Positions 18,207 to 29,578 are shown, counted from the first letter of the stretch. The stretch: 64,000 nucleotides of DNA from Pseudarthrobacter sp. NIBRBAC000502770 (GCF_006517815.1 NZ_CP041198.1:3658001-3722000), one strand, 5' to 3'. Made by a program: numbers and translations. The notes: generated by a model from the sequence alone, not told the origin.

Positions 18207-19292
18207 CTATCGGCCCGTCGCCAGCACCGAGGCGAGGTCGAAGTTCACCGGCTCCTCCAGCTGCGCGTAGGTGCAGGATTCCGGGTCCCGGTCCGGCCGC
18301 CAGCGGTTGAACTGGGCCGTGTGCCGGAACCTCTCGCCTTCCATGTGGTCGTAGCGGACCTCCACCACCAGTTCGGGCTTCAGGGGCACGAAGGACAGGT
18401 CCTTCCCGGCGCTCCAGCGGCTGCCCTCCGCGTTCCGCGGGGTCCGTTCGCCTTCCTCCTGCCTGGCCCAGGCCCAGGGGTGGTTATCAAAGCCCGTCAC
18501 CAGCGGCTGCAGCTCCTGGAACAACTCCTGCCGCCGCTTCATCGGGAAGGCGCCGATCACACCCACGCTGGCCAGGCCGCCGTCGTCCTTGTACAAGCCC
18601 AGCAGCAGCGAGCCGATGGCGTCCGGCCCGCTCTTGTGCAGGCGGTAGCCGGCCACCACGCAGTCCGCGGTGCGCTCGTGCTTGACCTTGAACATCACCC
18701 TCTTGTCCGGCTCGTACCGGCCGTCCAGCCGCTTGGCCACGATGCCGTCCAGCCCGGCACCCTCGAACTGCTCGAACCACTGCCCGGCGGTGTCCTTGTC
18801 CGTGGTGGCTGCGGTGAGGTGGACGGGCGCCTTGCTGCCGGCGAGCGCCTTCTCCAGGGCGGCCCGCCGCTCCGCAAAGGGCCGGCCGGTGTAGTCGTCC
18901 CCACCCAGGGCCAGGAGGTCGAAGGCCACAAAGCTTGCGGGGGTCTGTTCCGCCAGCAGCTTCACGCGGCTGGCGGCAGGGTGGATGCGCTGCTGCAGCG
19001 TGTCGAAATCCAGCCGGTCCCCGGACGCCCCCACCAGGATGATCTCGCCGTCCACCACGCAGCGCGGGGGCAGGTTTTCCTTGAGCGCAGCCACCAGTTC
19101 CGGAAAGTAGCGGGTCATGGGTTTCTCGTTGCGGCTGCCGATCTCCAGGTCATCCCCGTCGCGGAAAATGATGGACCGGAAGCCGTCCCACTTGGGTTCG
19201 TAACTGAGGCCTCCGCTGCCGGGGATGCCATCGATGCCGCTGACGGCCTTGGCGAGCATGGGCGGGACGGGCGGCATCACGGGAAGTTCCAT
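18207..19292 (-). CDS. ligC: ATP-dependent DNA ligase (LigC type)
   Basis: Seals DNA nicks using ATP. 361 residues. The adenylated Lys34 is in motif I, EPKWDGFR. Motif III is in FVAFDLLALGG, motif IV in GLDGIVAKRLDGRY and motif V in RVMFKVKHERTADCVV, followed by an OB-fold. The length and domain set match mycobacterial LigC, a free-standing ligase linked to base-excision and stationary-phase repair. No Ku or polymerase/nuclease domain is nearby, so classical LigD-type end joining is not encoded here. The start is the ATG at 19290-19292; no strong ribosome site is visible. Confidence 0.88.
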   Translation of the reverse strand: MELPVMPPVPPMLAKAVSGIDGIPGSGGLSYEPKWDGFRSIIFRDGDDLEIGSRNEKPMTRYFPELVAALKENLPPRCVVDGEIILVGASGDRLDFDTLQQRIHPAASRVKLLAEQTPASFVAFDLLALGGDDYTGRPFAERRAALEKALAGSKAPVHLTAATTDKDTAGQWFEQFEGAGLDGIVAKRLDGRYEPDKRVMFKVKHERTADCVVAGYRLHKSGPDAIGSLLLGLYKDDGGLASVGVIGAFPMKRRQELFQELQPLVTGFDNHPWAWARQEEGERTPRNAEGSRWSAGKDLSFVPLKPELVVEVRYDHMEGERFRHTAQFNRWRPDRDPESCTYAQLEEPVNFDLASVLATGR

Positions 19293-19344
19293 GTGCCCAT
19301 TCTTGCCCGGCCGGCGGCCCGGGCGGTAGGGCGGCGCGCCCGCT

Positions 19345-20268
19345 TCAGGCCGCCAGCAGCCACACCACCAGCACCAGCACCGGCGCAGCTGCGGCCGTGG
19401 AGAGCAGGATGGTCTCCCGCGCCACCGCCACCCCGCGACCGTACTTGCTGGCGAACAGGAACACGTTCTGGGCCGAGGGCAGCGCGGCCATGAGCACCAC
19501 ACCCAGGAGCATGTGGTGGTCCAGATTGAACAGGAAGCGTCCGACGACGAATGCCACGGCAGGCATCACAGCGGACTTCAGCGCCGTGGCAGTGAGGATT
19601 TCGGCCGTGTGCCCGCCGCTCCGGAGCATCCTGGTGCCGCGCAGCGACATGCCGAAGGCCAGCAGCACCACCGGGACAGCCGCACCGCCCAGCAGGGTCA
19701 GCGGCGCCATCACCGGGGCGGGCAACTCCACGTGGAACGCTGCCAGGACCACGCCGAGGAGCGAGGCGATGATCATGGGGTTGCGGAAGGGCTGCGTGAG
19801 CATCAGCCGCGGCGAGAACCGGCCGGCTTCCGAGAGGTCCAGCAGGGTCAGGACCAGGGGGGCGAACAGGAGGAGCTGGACCAGCAGGACCGGGGCCACC
19901 GGGGTGGCGTCCCCCAGGGCATAGAGCGTGATGGGGATGCCGATGTTGTTGGCGTTGACGTAGGAGCCGGCCATGGCACCCACCGCAGTCTCGGCAAGTG
20001 GTCGCCGGAACCAGATCCGGCTGGCGGCCACATAGAGGAGCGCAGTTGCCGCCGCCGTGATCATGGCCAGCGGAACATAGGCGGAAAAGACCACAGATAG
20101 GTCTGACTTGAGCACCACGGTGAACAGCAGGACCGGGTTGGTGATGAAGAAAGCGGTGCGGGTCAGTGCGTTGATGGTGGGTTCATCGCCCAGGCCACAG
20201 CGCGCAGCAAGATATCCGACGGCAATGACGACGCCGATCACCGCCAGTCCGACCAGCACACCGCCCAC
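19345..20268 (-). CDS. AEC-family transporter
   Basis: Integral membrane protein of 307 residues with about ten helices. Typical features are the conserved Asn-containing segment SYVNANNIGIPITLYALG and the C-terminal half beginning LLGGAAVPVVLLAFGMSL, which gives the two-part inverted repeat of the auxin efflux carrier/malonate transporter family. The GTG at 20266-20268 is preferred because GGAAGGAA lies nine bases upstream. It is divergent from the aminotransferase gene. The substrate is unknown; family members move organic acids. Confidence 0.8.
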   Translation of the reverse strand: MGGVLVGLAVIGVVIAVGYLAARCGLGDEPTINALTRTAFFITNPVLLFTVVLKSDLSVVFSAYVPLAMITAAATALLYVAASRIWFRRPLAETAVGAMAGSYVNANNIGIPITLYALGDATPVAPVLLVQLLLFAPLVLTLLDLSEAGRFSPRLMLTQPFRNPMIIASLLGVVLAAFHVELPAPVMAPLTLLGGAAVPVVLLAFGMSLRGTRMLRSGGHTAEILTATALKSAVMPAVAFVVGRFLFNLDHHMLLGVVLMAALPSAQNVFLFASKYGRGVAVARETILLSTAAAAPVLVLVVWLLAA

Positions 20269-20322
20269 GTGGGGTACTTCCTTCCCGTTCCGCCGTGCAC
20301 CACCGCAGGAAGGCAGTACTAC

Positions 20323-20335
20323 AAGTTCACAACTT
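20323..20335. promoter_or_regulatory. Short palindrome between AEC transporter and aminotransferase
   Basis: AAGTT-CAC-AACTT, perfect 5-bp arms, in the divergent gap about 87 bases before the aminotransferase ATG. It is a candidate regulator site or promoter element; nothing identifies the regulator. Confidence 0.35.
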
Positions 20336-20421
20336 ATCGAATAGGGAGCGCTGTGCCAGCAGGCGTCCACGGACTGGCCTTCCCCGCCGCCCGCCGCCCG
20401 TGCTGTGTGAAAAGATCAACC

Positions 20422-21648
20422 ATGCGCGCCATGCAACACTCCAGCAAACTCCGGAATGTCCGCTATGAACTTCGCGGCCCCATCCATGAGGCGGCGAAGA
20501 ACATGGAGGCCGAGGGGCACCGGATCCTCAAGATGAACCTCGGTGACACCGCGCCTTTCGGGCTGGAAGCGCCGGAGTCCGTGGTGGTGGACATGATCCA
20601 CCACCTGCGCGGCGCCCAGGGGTACAGCGATTCGAAGGGCATCTTCACGGCGCGGACAGCCATTTCGCAGTACTACCAGACCCGGGGCCTCATGAACATC
20701 GGGGTCGAGGACATCGTCATCGGCAACGGCGTCAGCGAATTGATCTCCATGTGCCTCCAGGCGTTCATGGAGAACGGCGACGAAATCCTGGTCCCCGCGC
20801 CGGACTACCCCCTGTGGACCGCCGCCGTGACCCTGACCGGCGGCAAGGCCGTGCACTACATCTGCGACGAGGCCGAGAACTGGTGGCCGGACCTGGCCGA
20901 CGTCGAAGCAAAGATCACCAGCCGCACCAAGGGCATTGTGATCATCAATCCGAACAACCCCACCGGCGCCGTCTACCCCCGGCACATCCTGGAACAGTTC
21001 GCCGGCCTGGCCCGGAAGCACAACCTGGTCCTGTTCTCCGACGAGATCTACGAGAAAGTGCTCTATGGCGACGCCACGCACATCCACACCGCTGCCGTGG
21101 CCGAGGACGTCTGCTGCCTGACCTTCAGTGGCCTGTCCAAGGCCTACAGGATGCCCGGCTACCGTGCCGGCTGGGTGGCCATCACCGGTCCACTGGCCGC
21201 CACCGCCGCCTACCGTGAAGCCCTGGAACTGCTGGCGTCGCTGCGCCTGTGCGCCAACGTTCCCGCGCAGCACGCCATCCAGACCTGCCTGGGCGGGTAC
21301 CAGAGCATCGACGCGCTGGTGAAGCCTGGCGGCCGGCTGCGCGAACAGCGGGACCTGGCCCACAAGCTCCTCACTGCCATTCCCGGCGTGACGTGCGTCC
21401 CGGCGTCGGGCGCCATGTACCTGTTCCCGCGCCTGGACCCGGACCTGTACCCGATCGAGAGCGACGAGAAGTTTGTCCTGGACCTGCTCCGGGACCAAAA
21501 AATCCTGGTCTCCCACGGGTCGGCCTTCAACTGGCCGGCGCCGGACCACTTCCGCTTCGTCATCCTCCCCTCGGTGCTGGACATCGAGGAAGCCGTCCGG
21601 AGGATTTCCACGTTCCTGGCGGCCTACCGCGGCGGGGCGGCAGCCTGA
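20422..21648 (+). CDS. alaA: Pyridoxal-phosphate aminotransferase, alanine transaminase (AlaA) type
   Basis: Fold type I aminotransferase of 408 residues, probably glutamate-pyruvate. PLP-binding Lys240 is in SGLSKAYRMPGYRAGW. Other class I motifs are NPNNPTGAVYP and FSDEIYEKVLYGD. The N-terminal segment YELRGPIHEAAKNMEAEGH matches the AlaA group. The start is the ATG at 20422 after AAAAGA; a second ATG at 20431 is possible. The upstream frame to 20269 lies in the divergent promoter region. Confidence 0.85.
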   Translation: MRAMQHSSKLRNVRYELRGPIHEAAKNMEAEGHRILKMNLGDTAPFGLEAPESVVVDMIHHLRGAQGYSDSKGIFTARTAISQYYQTRGLMNIGVEDIVIGNGVSELISMCLQAFMENGDEILVPAPDYPLWTAAVTLTGGKAVHYICDEAENWWPDLADVEAKITSRTKGIVIINPNNPTGAVYPRHILEQFAGLARKHNLVLFSDEIYEKVLYGDATHIHTAAVAEDVCCLTFSGLSKAYRMPGYRAGWVAITGPLAATAAYREALELLASLRLCANVPAQHAIQTCLGGYQSIDALVKPGGRLREQRDLAHKLLTAIPGVTCVPASGAMYLFPRLDPDLYPIESDEKFVLDLLRDQKILVSHGSAFNWPAPDHFRFVILPSVLDIEEAVRRISTFLAAYRGGAAA

Positions 21649-21771
21649 AACCGGGGCGGCGCGAAGTACTAACCGCGCCCTAACCGCTGGGAAACCGGCA
21701 CGCAACATTCGCGGCCCACACTTGGTATTGCAGGCAAGAGCCCGCACCAGCTCCAGCCAGGAGGCCCCGCG

Positions 21772-22008
21772 ATGTTGAAGAAGGCGACCACGCATGTAAC
21801 ACGAGTCCGCGCCCTGGACCAGCTCCACCGCGGCGACGAAATCGAAGCCCGCCTTTCGGTGGGGCCCTCCTACGACGACGTGGTGATCCGCCGCGGCAGC
21901 GTGCAGGAGACAGCTCCCGGCATCGGCGTGGTCTGGATCCTCGACCGCATCAGCGGGGTGCGGAAGGCTATCAATACGGACGAGTGCAGCGTTTGGCGGG
22001 TGGCCTAG
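21772..22008 (+). CDS. Small hypothetical protein (78 residues)
   Basis: A short basic protein with a strong ribosome site (AGGAGG, 10-16 bases before the ATG). Codon use looks native, and the predicted fold is mostly beta: LDQLHRGDEIEARLSVG, then DDVVIRRGSVQETAPGIGV and VVWILDRISGVRKAI. I do not recognise a family. It is isolated between an aminotransferase and the ligM-linked oxidoreductase, with 120 bases upstream that could hold a promoter. Confidence 0.7.
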   Translation: MLKKATTHVTRVRALDQLHRGDEIEARLSVGPSYDDVVIRRGSVQETAPGIGVVWILDRISGVRKAINTDECSVWRVA

Positions 22009-22037
22009 CCGGTCCGGGAAGACGGCTGCGGGCGTAG

Positions 22038-24282
<2,245 letters not shown>

Positions 24283-25632
24283 TCAGTGGGTGGCGCGGTA
24301 GCTCTCGCGTGCGTATTGCACGAAGGGAGCGGGGGCGACGGTGGCTCGGATGGGGACCTGCCGGTGGGGTTCCACCTGCAGTTTGGCGGAGTTGGGCTCT
24401 TCGCCCCAGAGCACGGTGACCTCGGCGCCGTCCTCCAGTCCCTCCACCGCCGCCAGGGAAACAAAAGAGTGCTCGTTGGCGATGTAGCCGCAGTCAAAGG
24501 ACTGGCCCACCGTGACGCCGTCCTGGAGCACCCGGTCCACCTGGAAGAGGGCATAGCGGGCCTTGGGCAGGTCGATGTATTTGGCGGGGAGGCCGGGACG
24601 CAGGATGGAACCCATCACGTCCTGGAGGTCGTCGGGGTTCCAGACGAGTGTCACCTTGCGGCGGGAGGAGGTGCGGGAGAGCGCTTCCAGCGCCTCCCGC
24701 CCCACGAAGTCGTGGTCGAACGCGATGGAGCGGCCGTACCCGAGCTCGTACGGGGTCAGGAAGTAGTCCTCGATGTCCGCTGAATCGAAACTCCCGCCCA
24801 GGGAACCGGCCGCTGAAGCCGGAAGCCATTCGCGGTAGCCGCGCAACCGTTCGTCCGTGAAGACCGCCGGCACGGGCGAGGGCACCCAGCCGGACTCAAG
24901 GTTCGCCGTCGAATAGCCTTTTGCCCCCACCTGGGTCAGGCCGAACTCCCCGCCGGCCTGAAGCAGCGCGTCCCTGACGCGTCCGCCCTCTGCCCAGGGG
25001 CCGAACAGCTCAAAGCCGGGCTGTCCGGCCATGCCGTGCCGGATGGCCCGGACCTGCAGTCCGGCGATGGGGAGGTGCCCCATGTGGAAGAACCCGAGTT
25101 GCGGTACCGGGGCGCCGGTGAGTTTTTCGACGATGGCCATGGCGGTGGGCCCCTGGAGCTCGTAGCGGAACAGGCGGGGGTCACCGGCGCGGACGATCGA
25201 GTTTCCGTCCCGGGAAACTTTAACGTCGTGGCCTCCGGTTTCGGCGTGGTACTGCACCCAGTCGATGGCCATCGGGTGGCCCACCAGGTTGAAGGACCGT
25301 TCGTCAAGATGTGCCAAAATGGCGTCGCCGATGAGCTGCCCTGAATGGTTCACCGCAATGAACTGCTTGGCACGGTCCACGGGAAAGTTCGCGAAAGAGT
25401 TCACCGCGAGCCCGCGCAGCAGCCCCTCCGCGTCGGGCCCGGAGAGGAAGAGATCGGTCATGTGGTGGGACTGGTCCAGGAGGGCGCAGGCCGTACGCCA
25501 GGAATTCTGCTCGGAGCGCCAGTTGCTGAACTCCGCCCGGACGGGAAAAACGTGGGGGCCGGCCGGGGAATCACGTAGAAGCTGGACCGGTGAAGCGGCC
25601 CGGTCCAGCGCTTCCTGCAAAGTCCCTGTCAC
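24283..25632 (-). CDS. ligM: LigM-type O-demethylase, copy 2 (divergent)
   Basis: 449 residues, same fold and block order as the other two copies (LLRDSPAGPHVFPVRAEF, LLDQSHHM, FRYELQGPTAMAIVEKLTG, RAIRHGMAGQPGFELFGPW, FLTPYELGYGRSIAFDHDFV) but clearly diverged and shorter. That suggests a different substrate such as syringate versus vanillate or 3-O-methylgallate (inference). The GTG start at 25630-25632 is the only fitting one I see and has no good ribosome site. It is divergent from galD and shares a regulatory gap with it. Confidence 0.85.
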   Translation of the reverse strand: MTGTLQEALDRAASPVQLLRDSPAGPHVFPVRAEFSNWRSEQNSWRTACALLDQSHHMTDLFLSGPDAEGLLRGLAVNSFANFPVDRAKQFIAVNHSGQLIGDAILAHLDERSFNLVGHPMAIDWVQYHAETGGHDVKVSRDGNSIVRAGDPRLFRYELQGPTAMAIVEKLTGAPVPQLGFFHMGHLPIAGLQVRAIRHGMAGQPGFELFGPWAEGGRVRDALLQAGGEFGLTQVGAKGYSTANLESGWVPSPVPAVFTDERLRGYREWLPASAAGSLGGSFDSADIEDYFLTPYELGYGRSIAFDHDFVGREALEALSRTSSRRKVTLVWNPDDLQDVMGSILRPGLPAKYIDLPKARYALFQVDRVLQDGVTVGQSFDCGYIANEHSFVSLAAVEGLEDGAEVTVLWGEEPNSAKLQVEPHRQVPIRATVAPAPFVQYARESYRATH

Positions 25633-25707
25633 TGTGAAATGCCTGTCACTGCGAACTCCATCGTTCGGTCCACGGCGGAGGGCAGCCCGGGACGTCCAGT
25701 ACCAACA

Positions 25708-25733
25708 CGATTGCTAACAAAATTGTATCGGAT
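25708..25733. promoter_or_regulatory. Candidate regulator site in the ligM/galD divergent promoter
   Basis: An AT-rich island contains TTGCTAACAA (25711-25720), similar to the half-sites of the GntR operator upstream of ligJ, and TGTATCGGAT (25724-25733). The second 10-mer recurs on the opposite strand at 31383-31392, just before ligM copy 3. The function is inferred from position and recurrence. Confidence 0.4.
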
Positions 25734-25838
25734 GTCTTGACCAAAGTTCCAGAGCGTGGTTTTCTGGCACTGTCCGCCGGAAAGGACTGACCATGGGCCG
25801 TCCAGGCACCATGCCCGCCGTGGAACGCGAGGGTGCAC

Positions 25839-26930
25839 ATGCCGGGTACAGAGGGGATCCCCTGCCTCCTGATGCGGGGCGGGACCTCCAAGGGTGCGTT
25901 GTTTTTGGCCTCGGACCTGCCTGCCGACCCCGCAGAACGCGACGACCTGCTGTTGCGGATCATGGGCTCGCCTGATCCCCGCCAGGTGGACGGACTGGGT
26001 GGGGCGCACCCCTTGACCAGCAAGGTTGCCGTCATCTCGCCGTCTTCGGACGCCGGCGCGGACGTGGACTACCTGTTCCTCCAGGTCGCCGTGGACACCG
26101 CACTGGTCAGCAGCCGGCAGAACTGCGGGAACATCCTTGCGGCCGTGGGGCCCTTCGCCGTGGAGCGGGGCCTGGTGCAGCCGGCCGACGGCCAGACCGA
26201 GGTGCGCATCCGGATGCTGAACACGGGCAGCATGGCCACGGCGCGGTTTGCCACCCCCGGCGGGGTGGTGGATTACGACGGCGGCCCGGCGGCAGGCGGG
26301 GCGGTGGCCATCGACGGGGTTCCAGGTACGGCGGCAGCCATCCGGCTCAATTTCGAAGGCACCGCGGGATCTTCGACCGGTGCCCTGTTTCCCACAGGCC
26401 ACGTCATGGACCGCGCGGACGGGGTGGACCTCACGTGCGTTGACAACGGAATGCCCACCGTCCTGATGCGCGCCGCCGACCTGGGCGTCGCCGGGGACGA
26501 GGCCCCCGCAGACCTTGAGGCCAATGCAGGCCTGGCACAACGGTTGGCCGGGCTCCGCCTCGCGGCGGCGGACCTGATGGGCATGGGCGATGTCAGCGCT
26601 GCCACCGTGCCCAAGCTGGTGCTGCTGGCGCCGCCGCGGGAGGGGGGTGCCATCGCCACCCGCAGCTTCCTTCCCGTCCGGGTCCACACCTCCATCGGCG
26701 TGCTGGGAGCACTCACCGTGGCGGCCGGAGTACTGGCCGAAGGATCGGTGGGCCACGGCCTGGGCGTCCTTCCTTCACCGGGAGAACCCTTCCGGGTGGA
26801 ACACCCCAGCGGGCACTTCGACGTCGAGGTGTCCATCGAGGCCACCCCGGACGGCTACACCGTGACCCGCTCAACCGCCCTCAGGACGGCACGGAAGATT
26901 TTCGATGGACGCGTCTTCCCGCGCCCCTGA
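25839..26930 (+). CDS. galD: 4-oxalomesaconate tautomerase (PrpF/GalD family)
   Basis: 363 residues, close to the length of known GalD. It interconverts tautomers of 4-oxalomesaconate so that the hydratase can act. Family motifs are PCLLMRGGTSKGALFLASDL near the N-terminus, VDGLGGAHPLTSKVAVISPS, QNCGNILAAVGPFA and the late ARKIFDGRVFPR. The ATG at 25839 has GAGGG five bases upstream; a GTG six bases earlier is possible. It heads a rightward operon with the dioxygenase and aldehyde dehydrogenase. The matching hydratase and aldolase (ligJ, ligK) are about 21 kb away. Confidence 0.85.
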   Translation: MPGTEGIPCLLMRGGTSKGALFLASDLPADPAERDDLLLRIMGSPDPRQVDGLGGAHPLTSKVAVISPSSDAGADVDYLFLQVAVDTALVSSRQNCGNILAAVGPFAVERGLVQPADGQTEVRIRMLNTGSMATARFATPGGVVDYDGGPAAGGAVAIDGVPGTAAAIRLNFEGTAGSSTGALFPTGHVMDRADGVDLTCVDNGMPTVLMRAADLGVAGDEAPADLEANAGLAQRLAGLRLAAADLMGMGDVSAATVPKLVLLAPPREGGAIATRSFLPVRVHTSIGVLGALTVAAGVLAEGSVGHGLGVLPSPGEPFRVEHPSGHFDVEVSIEATPDGYTVTRSTALRTARKIFDGRVFPRP

Positions 26931-26967
26931 CGCCTGCACAACGACCCCTTTTAGAGAGGACAGCTTC

Positions 26968-27933
26968 ATGACCGGGTATACCTCGTTCGACGTCGCCCAC
27001 CTGGGAAACGTGGAACTGCTGACCCCCGTCTTCGAGGAAAGCCTGTGGTTCTTCCGCGACCTGCTCGCCATGCGCGTCGTGGCGGAGACCAGCAGCGCCG
27101 GCACGAAGTCCGCCTACCTTCGCACCTGGGACGAATACCAGCTCTACACCGTCAAACTCACCGCCTCGGCCGATGCCGGCGTCGGGCGAACCACCTTCCG
27201 GGCCACCAGCCGGGAGGCACTGGAGCGCCGGGTCGCCGCCATCGAAGCCACCGGCCTGGGCATGGGCTGGGAAGACGGTGAAGTGGGAACCGGGCCCACC
27301 TATTCCTTCCGGGACCCCGACGGGCACCTCTTGGGCATCTATTACGAAACCGAACGGTACGTGGCCACGGACGACAAACCCGCCCTGAAGAACCAGGCCT
27401 CGGCCTTCCCCGGCCGGGGAGTCAACGCCCGGCGGCTGGACCACATCAATTTCCTGGCCAAGGACGTGGAGGCCAACGGGGAGTTCGTGGCCCAGGCGCT
27501 GTGCGGGCGGGAGAGTGAGCGCATCCGGCTCGACGACGGCGGATACGCCGCCTGGTGGTTCCACTTCAACAACAAGTCCTACGACATCGTGTATTCCGAC
27601 GACTGGCTCAAGCACGGCAACCGGCTCCACCACGTGGCGTTCGCCCCCGATACCCGCGAGGACATCCTGAAGGCCGCGGACATCTTCCTTGAAAACGGCA
27701 TCCACATCGAGTCCGGTCCGCACAAGCACGCCATCAACCAGACGTTCTTCCTGTATGTCTGGGAGCCCGGCGGCAACCGGATCGAACTGGCCAACGCCGG
27801 CGCCCGCCTGCTGCTTGACCCGGACTCGCCCGTGGTCGAGTGGAGCCAGGAGGAGCGCCGCAAAGGGCAGGCCTGGGGCATGAAAACCATCGAGACGTTC
27901 CATACGCACGGAACGCCGAACGTCAGCCAGTGA
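26968..27933 (+). CDS. Extradiol ring-cleavage dioxygenase, type I (VOC superfamily)
   Basis: 321 residues, two VOC modules. The C-terminal module carries an intact 2-His-1-carboxylate iron site: His159 (RRLDHINFLAKD), His221 or His222 (LHHVAFAPDTRE) and Glu273 (WEPGGNRIELA). The spacing is close to catechol 2,3-dioxygenase and homoprotocatechuate 2,3-dioxygenase. AGAGAGGA precedes the ATG. It sits between galD and an aldehyde dehydrogenase, so it probably opens the catechol made by LigM (gallate, 3-O-methylgallate or protocatechuate). Known gallate and protocatechuate 4,5-dioxygenases belong to the unrelated LigAB family, which makes this gene notable. The substrate is inference. Confidence 0.85.
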   Translation: MTGYTSFDVAHLGNVELLTPVFEESLWFFRDLLAMRVVAETSSAGTKSAYLRTWDEYQLYTVKLTASADAGVGRTTFRATSREALERRVAAIEATGLGMGWEDGEVGTGPTYSFRDPDGHLLGIYYETERYVATDDKPALKNQASAFPGRGVNARRLDHINFLAKDVEANGEFVAQALCGRESERIRLDDGGYAAWWFHFNNKSYDIVYSDDWLKHGNRLHHVAFAPDTREDILKAADIFLENGIHIESGPHKHAINQTFFLYVWEPGGNRIELANAGARLLLDPDSPVVEWSQEERRKGQAWGMKTIETFHTHGTPNVSQ

Positions 27934-27979
27934 GAAAATTAAAGGATCCCGGCAGTACCGCACAGAGAGGTGCATCATC

Positions 27980-29469
27980 ATGACCAACACAGTGGACACG
28001 TCCGCCCCGGTGACCACCGGCCTCTTCATCGGAGGCACCGAGCGCCAGGCCGCCGCCACCATGGAGATTGCCGATCCCGGCAAGCCCGGCACAGTGGTGG
28101 GCCACGCCGCGGCCGCCGGGCCGTCTGACGTCCAGGATGCCATCGCCGCGGCAAAGGCGGCCTACCCCGGATGGGCTGCCCTGGGGCTCAGGAGCGAGCG
28201 GACCGGATGCGGCAGGCGCTGGAAGGCATTGCGGACTTCCGCGATGAGGATGCAGCCATCCTTTCGCAGGAAAACGGCAAGATCCGCATGGAAGCCTGGG
28301 TGGACTCGCTGGTGTTCGAGATCAGGTGGAACCTCGCGCTGGAACTGGCTCCCGACGTCGACACCGCCAAGACGCTGCCGCCCGCGCCCGGCATTCCCGT
28401 CTCCACGTCTGTCACCTTCCAGCCCCTGGGCGTGGTGACGGTCATCGTGCCCTTCAACTGGCCCATTGCCATCCTCGCGGCCTCGCTGCCGCACGCACTG
28501 CTGGCAGGGAACACGGCAATCGTTAAGCCGCCGCCCACCGCGCCGCTGGCAACCACGCGCGTGGTCCAGCGGATTGCCGAAAAGCTTCCGCCAGGGGTGC
28601 TGAACGTGGTGACCGGCAAGGACGCGGACATGGCCGAACTCATCACCAGCCCGGACATTGCCAAGGTCTGCTTCACGGGAAGCGTGGGCGGCGGCAAGCG
28701 CATCATGGAAATGGCCGCGAAGTCCCTCACCCGCGTGACGCTTGAACTCGGCGGGAACGACGCCGCCGTCATCCTCCAGGACGCGGTCCTTGACGACACC
28801 CACCTGGACCGGCTCTATGCCGCCATCTTCGACACGACCGGCCAGATCTGCATGAACGCAAAGCGGGTCTACGTGCACCGTTCGCGCCTGGACGAGGTGG
28901 TGGACGGGCTCTCGCAGCGGCTTGAAAAGGCGGTCATCGGCTACGGGCTCGACGACGGGACCACCATGGGTCCGCTGCACTCCCCCGTGCAGAAAGCCTT
29001 CGTGGCCGAACTCATCGAGGAGGCCAAGGAAGCGGGCGCCGATGTCAGGGAGTTCGGCACCCTTCCCTCGGACCCTGAACTGCACGGCGGGAACTTCCTG
29101 CGCCCGGCACTGGTCATCGATCCGGACCCCTCGCTGCGGGTTGTCACCCAGGAACAGTTCGGGCCCGTGATCCCCCTGATCCCGTTCGACACGGAGGACG
29201 AGGCGGTGGAGGCGGCGAACGCCACCTGGGCGGGCCTGTGCGGTTCGGTGTGGACCGCCGACCCGGCAGCGGCCGACCGCGTGGGCGGCAGGCTGGTCTG
29301 CGGCTACGTCTGGGTGAACGACCACGGGGCAACCCGCCTGGACCTGCGCGCACCTTTCGGCGGCATGAAGCAGTCCGGCATGGGCCGGGAACAGGGCATC
29401 GAAGGGGTCCGGGCCTTCCAGGACACCCGCGCCATCGCCCATCTCGAACCGGGCGCAGCCGAAGGGTAG
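27980..29469 (+). CDS. Aldehyde dehydrogenase (1-base frameshift)
   Basis: NAD(P)-dependent ALDH, about 496 residues once corrected. The first 69 codons (ending AKAAYPGWAALG) and the rest (starting AQERADRMRQALEG) are in different frames; one extra G in the run at 28183-28186 joins them. The active site is complete: IVPFNWP, CFTGSVGGG, ELGGNDAAV with the Glu, and catalytic Cys at about 291 in TTGQICMNAKR. AGAGAGG precedes the ATG. It could oxidise vanillin/syringaldehyde, or the semialdehyde from extradiol cleavage. The break is either a real mutation or a sequencing error. Confidence 0.83.
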
Positions 29470-29526
29470 GGCCTGCGGACGGCCGGCAGGCAAGAAGGGA
29501 TCAGCAATCCCCGAATAACTATCGAC

Positions 29527-29548
29527 ATTACCTATGCTCATAGGTAAT
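29527..29548. promoter_or_regulatory. Perfect 22-bp palindromic operator upstream of metF-purU-ligM
   Basis: Arms ATTACCTATG and CATAGGTAAT around CT, with no mismatch. It lies 58 bases after the ALDH stop and 45 bases before the metF start. It is AT-rich against a GC-rich background. The AGGTA core resembles half of the operator described for the PadR-type VanR of Corynebacterium glutamicum, and a PadR gene ends this operon, so PadR autoregulation is likely (inference). Confidence 0.75.
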
Positions 29549-29554
29549 CTTGGA

Positions 29555-29578
29555 GGCGGGTGCACCGCTGCACCCGCC
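29555..29578 (+). promoter_or_regulatory. Leader hairpin just upstream of metF
   Basis: GGCGGGTGCA and TGCACCCGCC form a perfect 10-bp stem with loop CCGC. It ends two bases before the AAAGGA ribosome site of metF and seven bases after the palindromic operator. There is no T-run, so it is more likely an mRNA-stability or translation element than a terminator. Confidence 0.55.

Noticed and set aside
18207..19292. A non-homologous end-joining locus
   Set aside because: Only the ligase domain protein is present. There is no Ku and no polymerase or nuclease domain.
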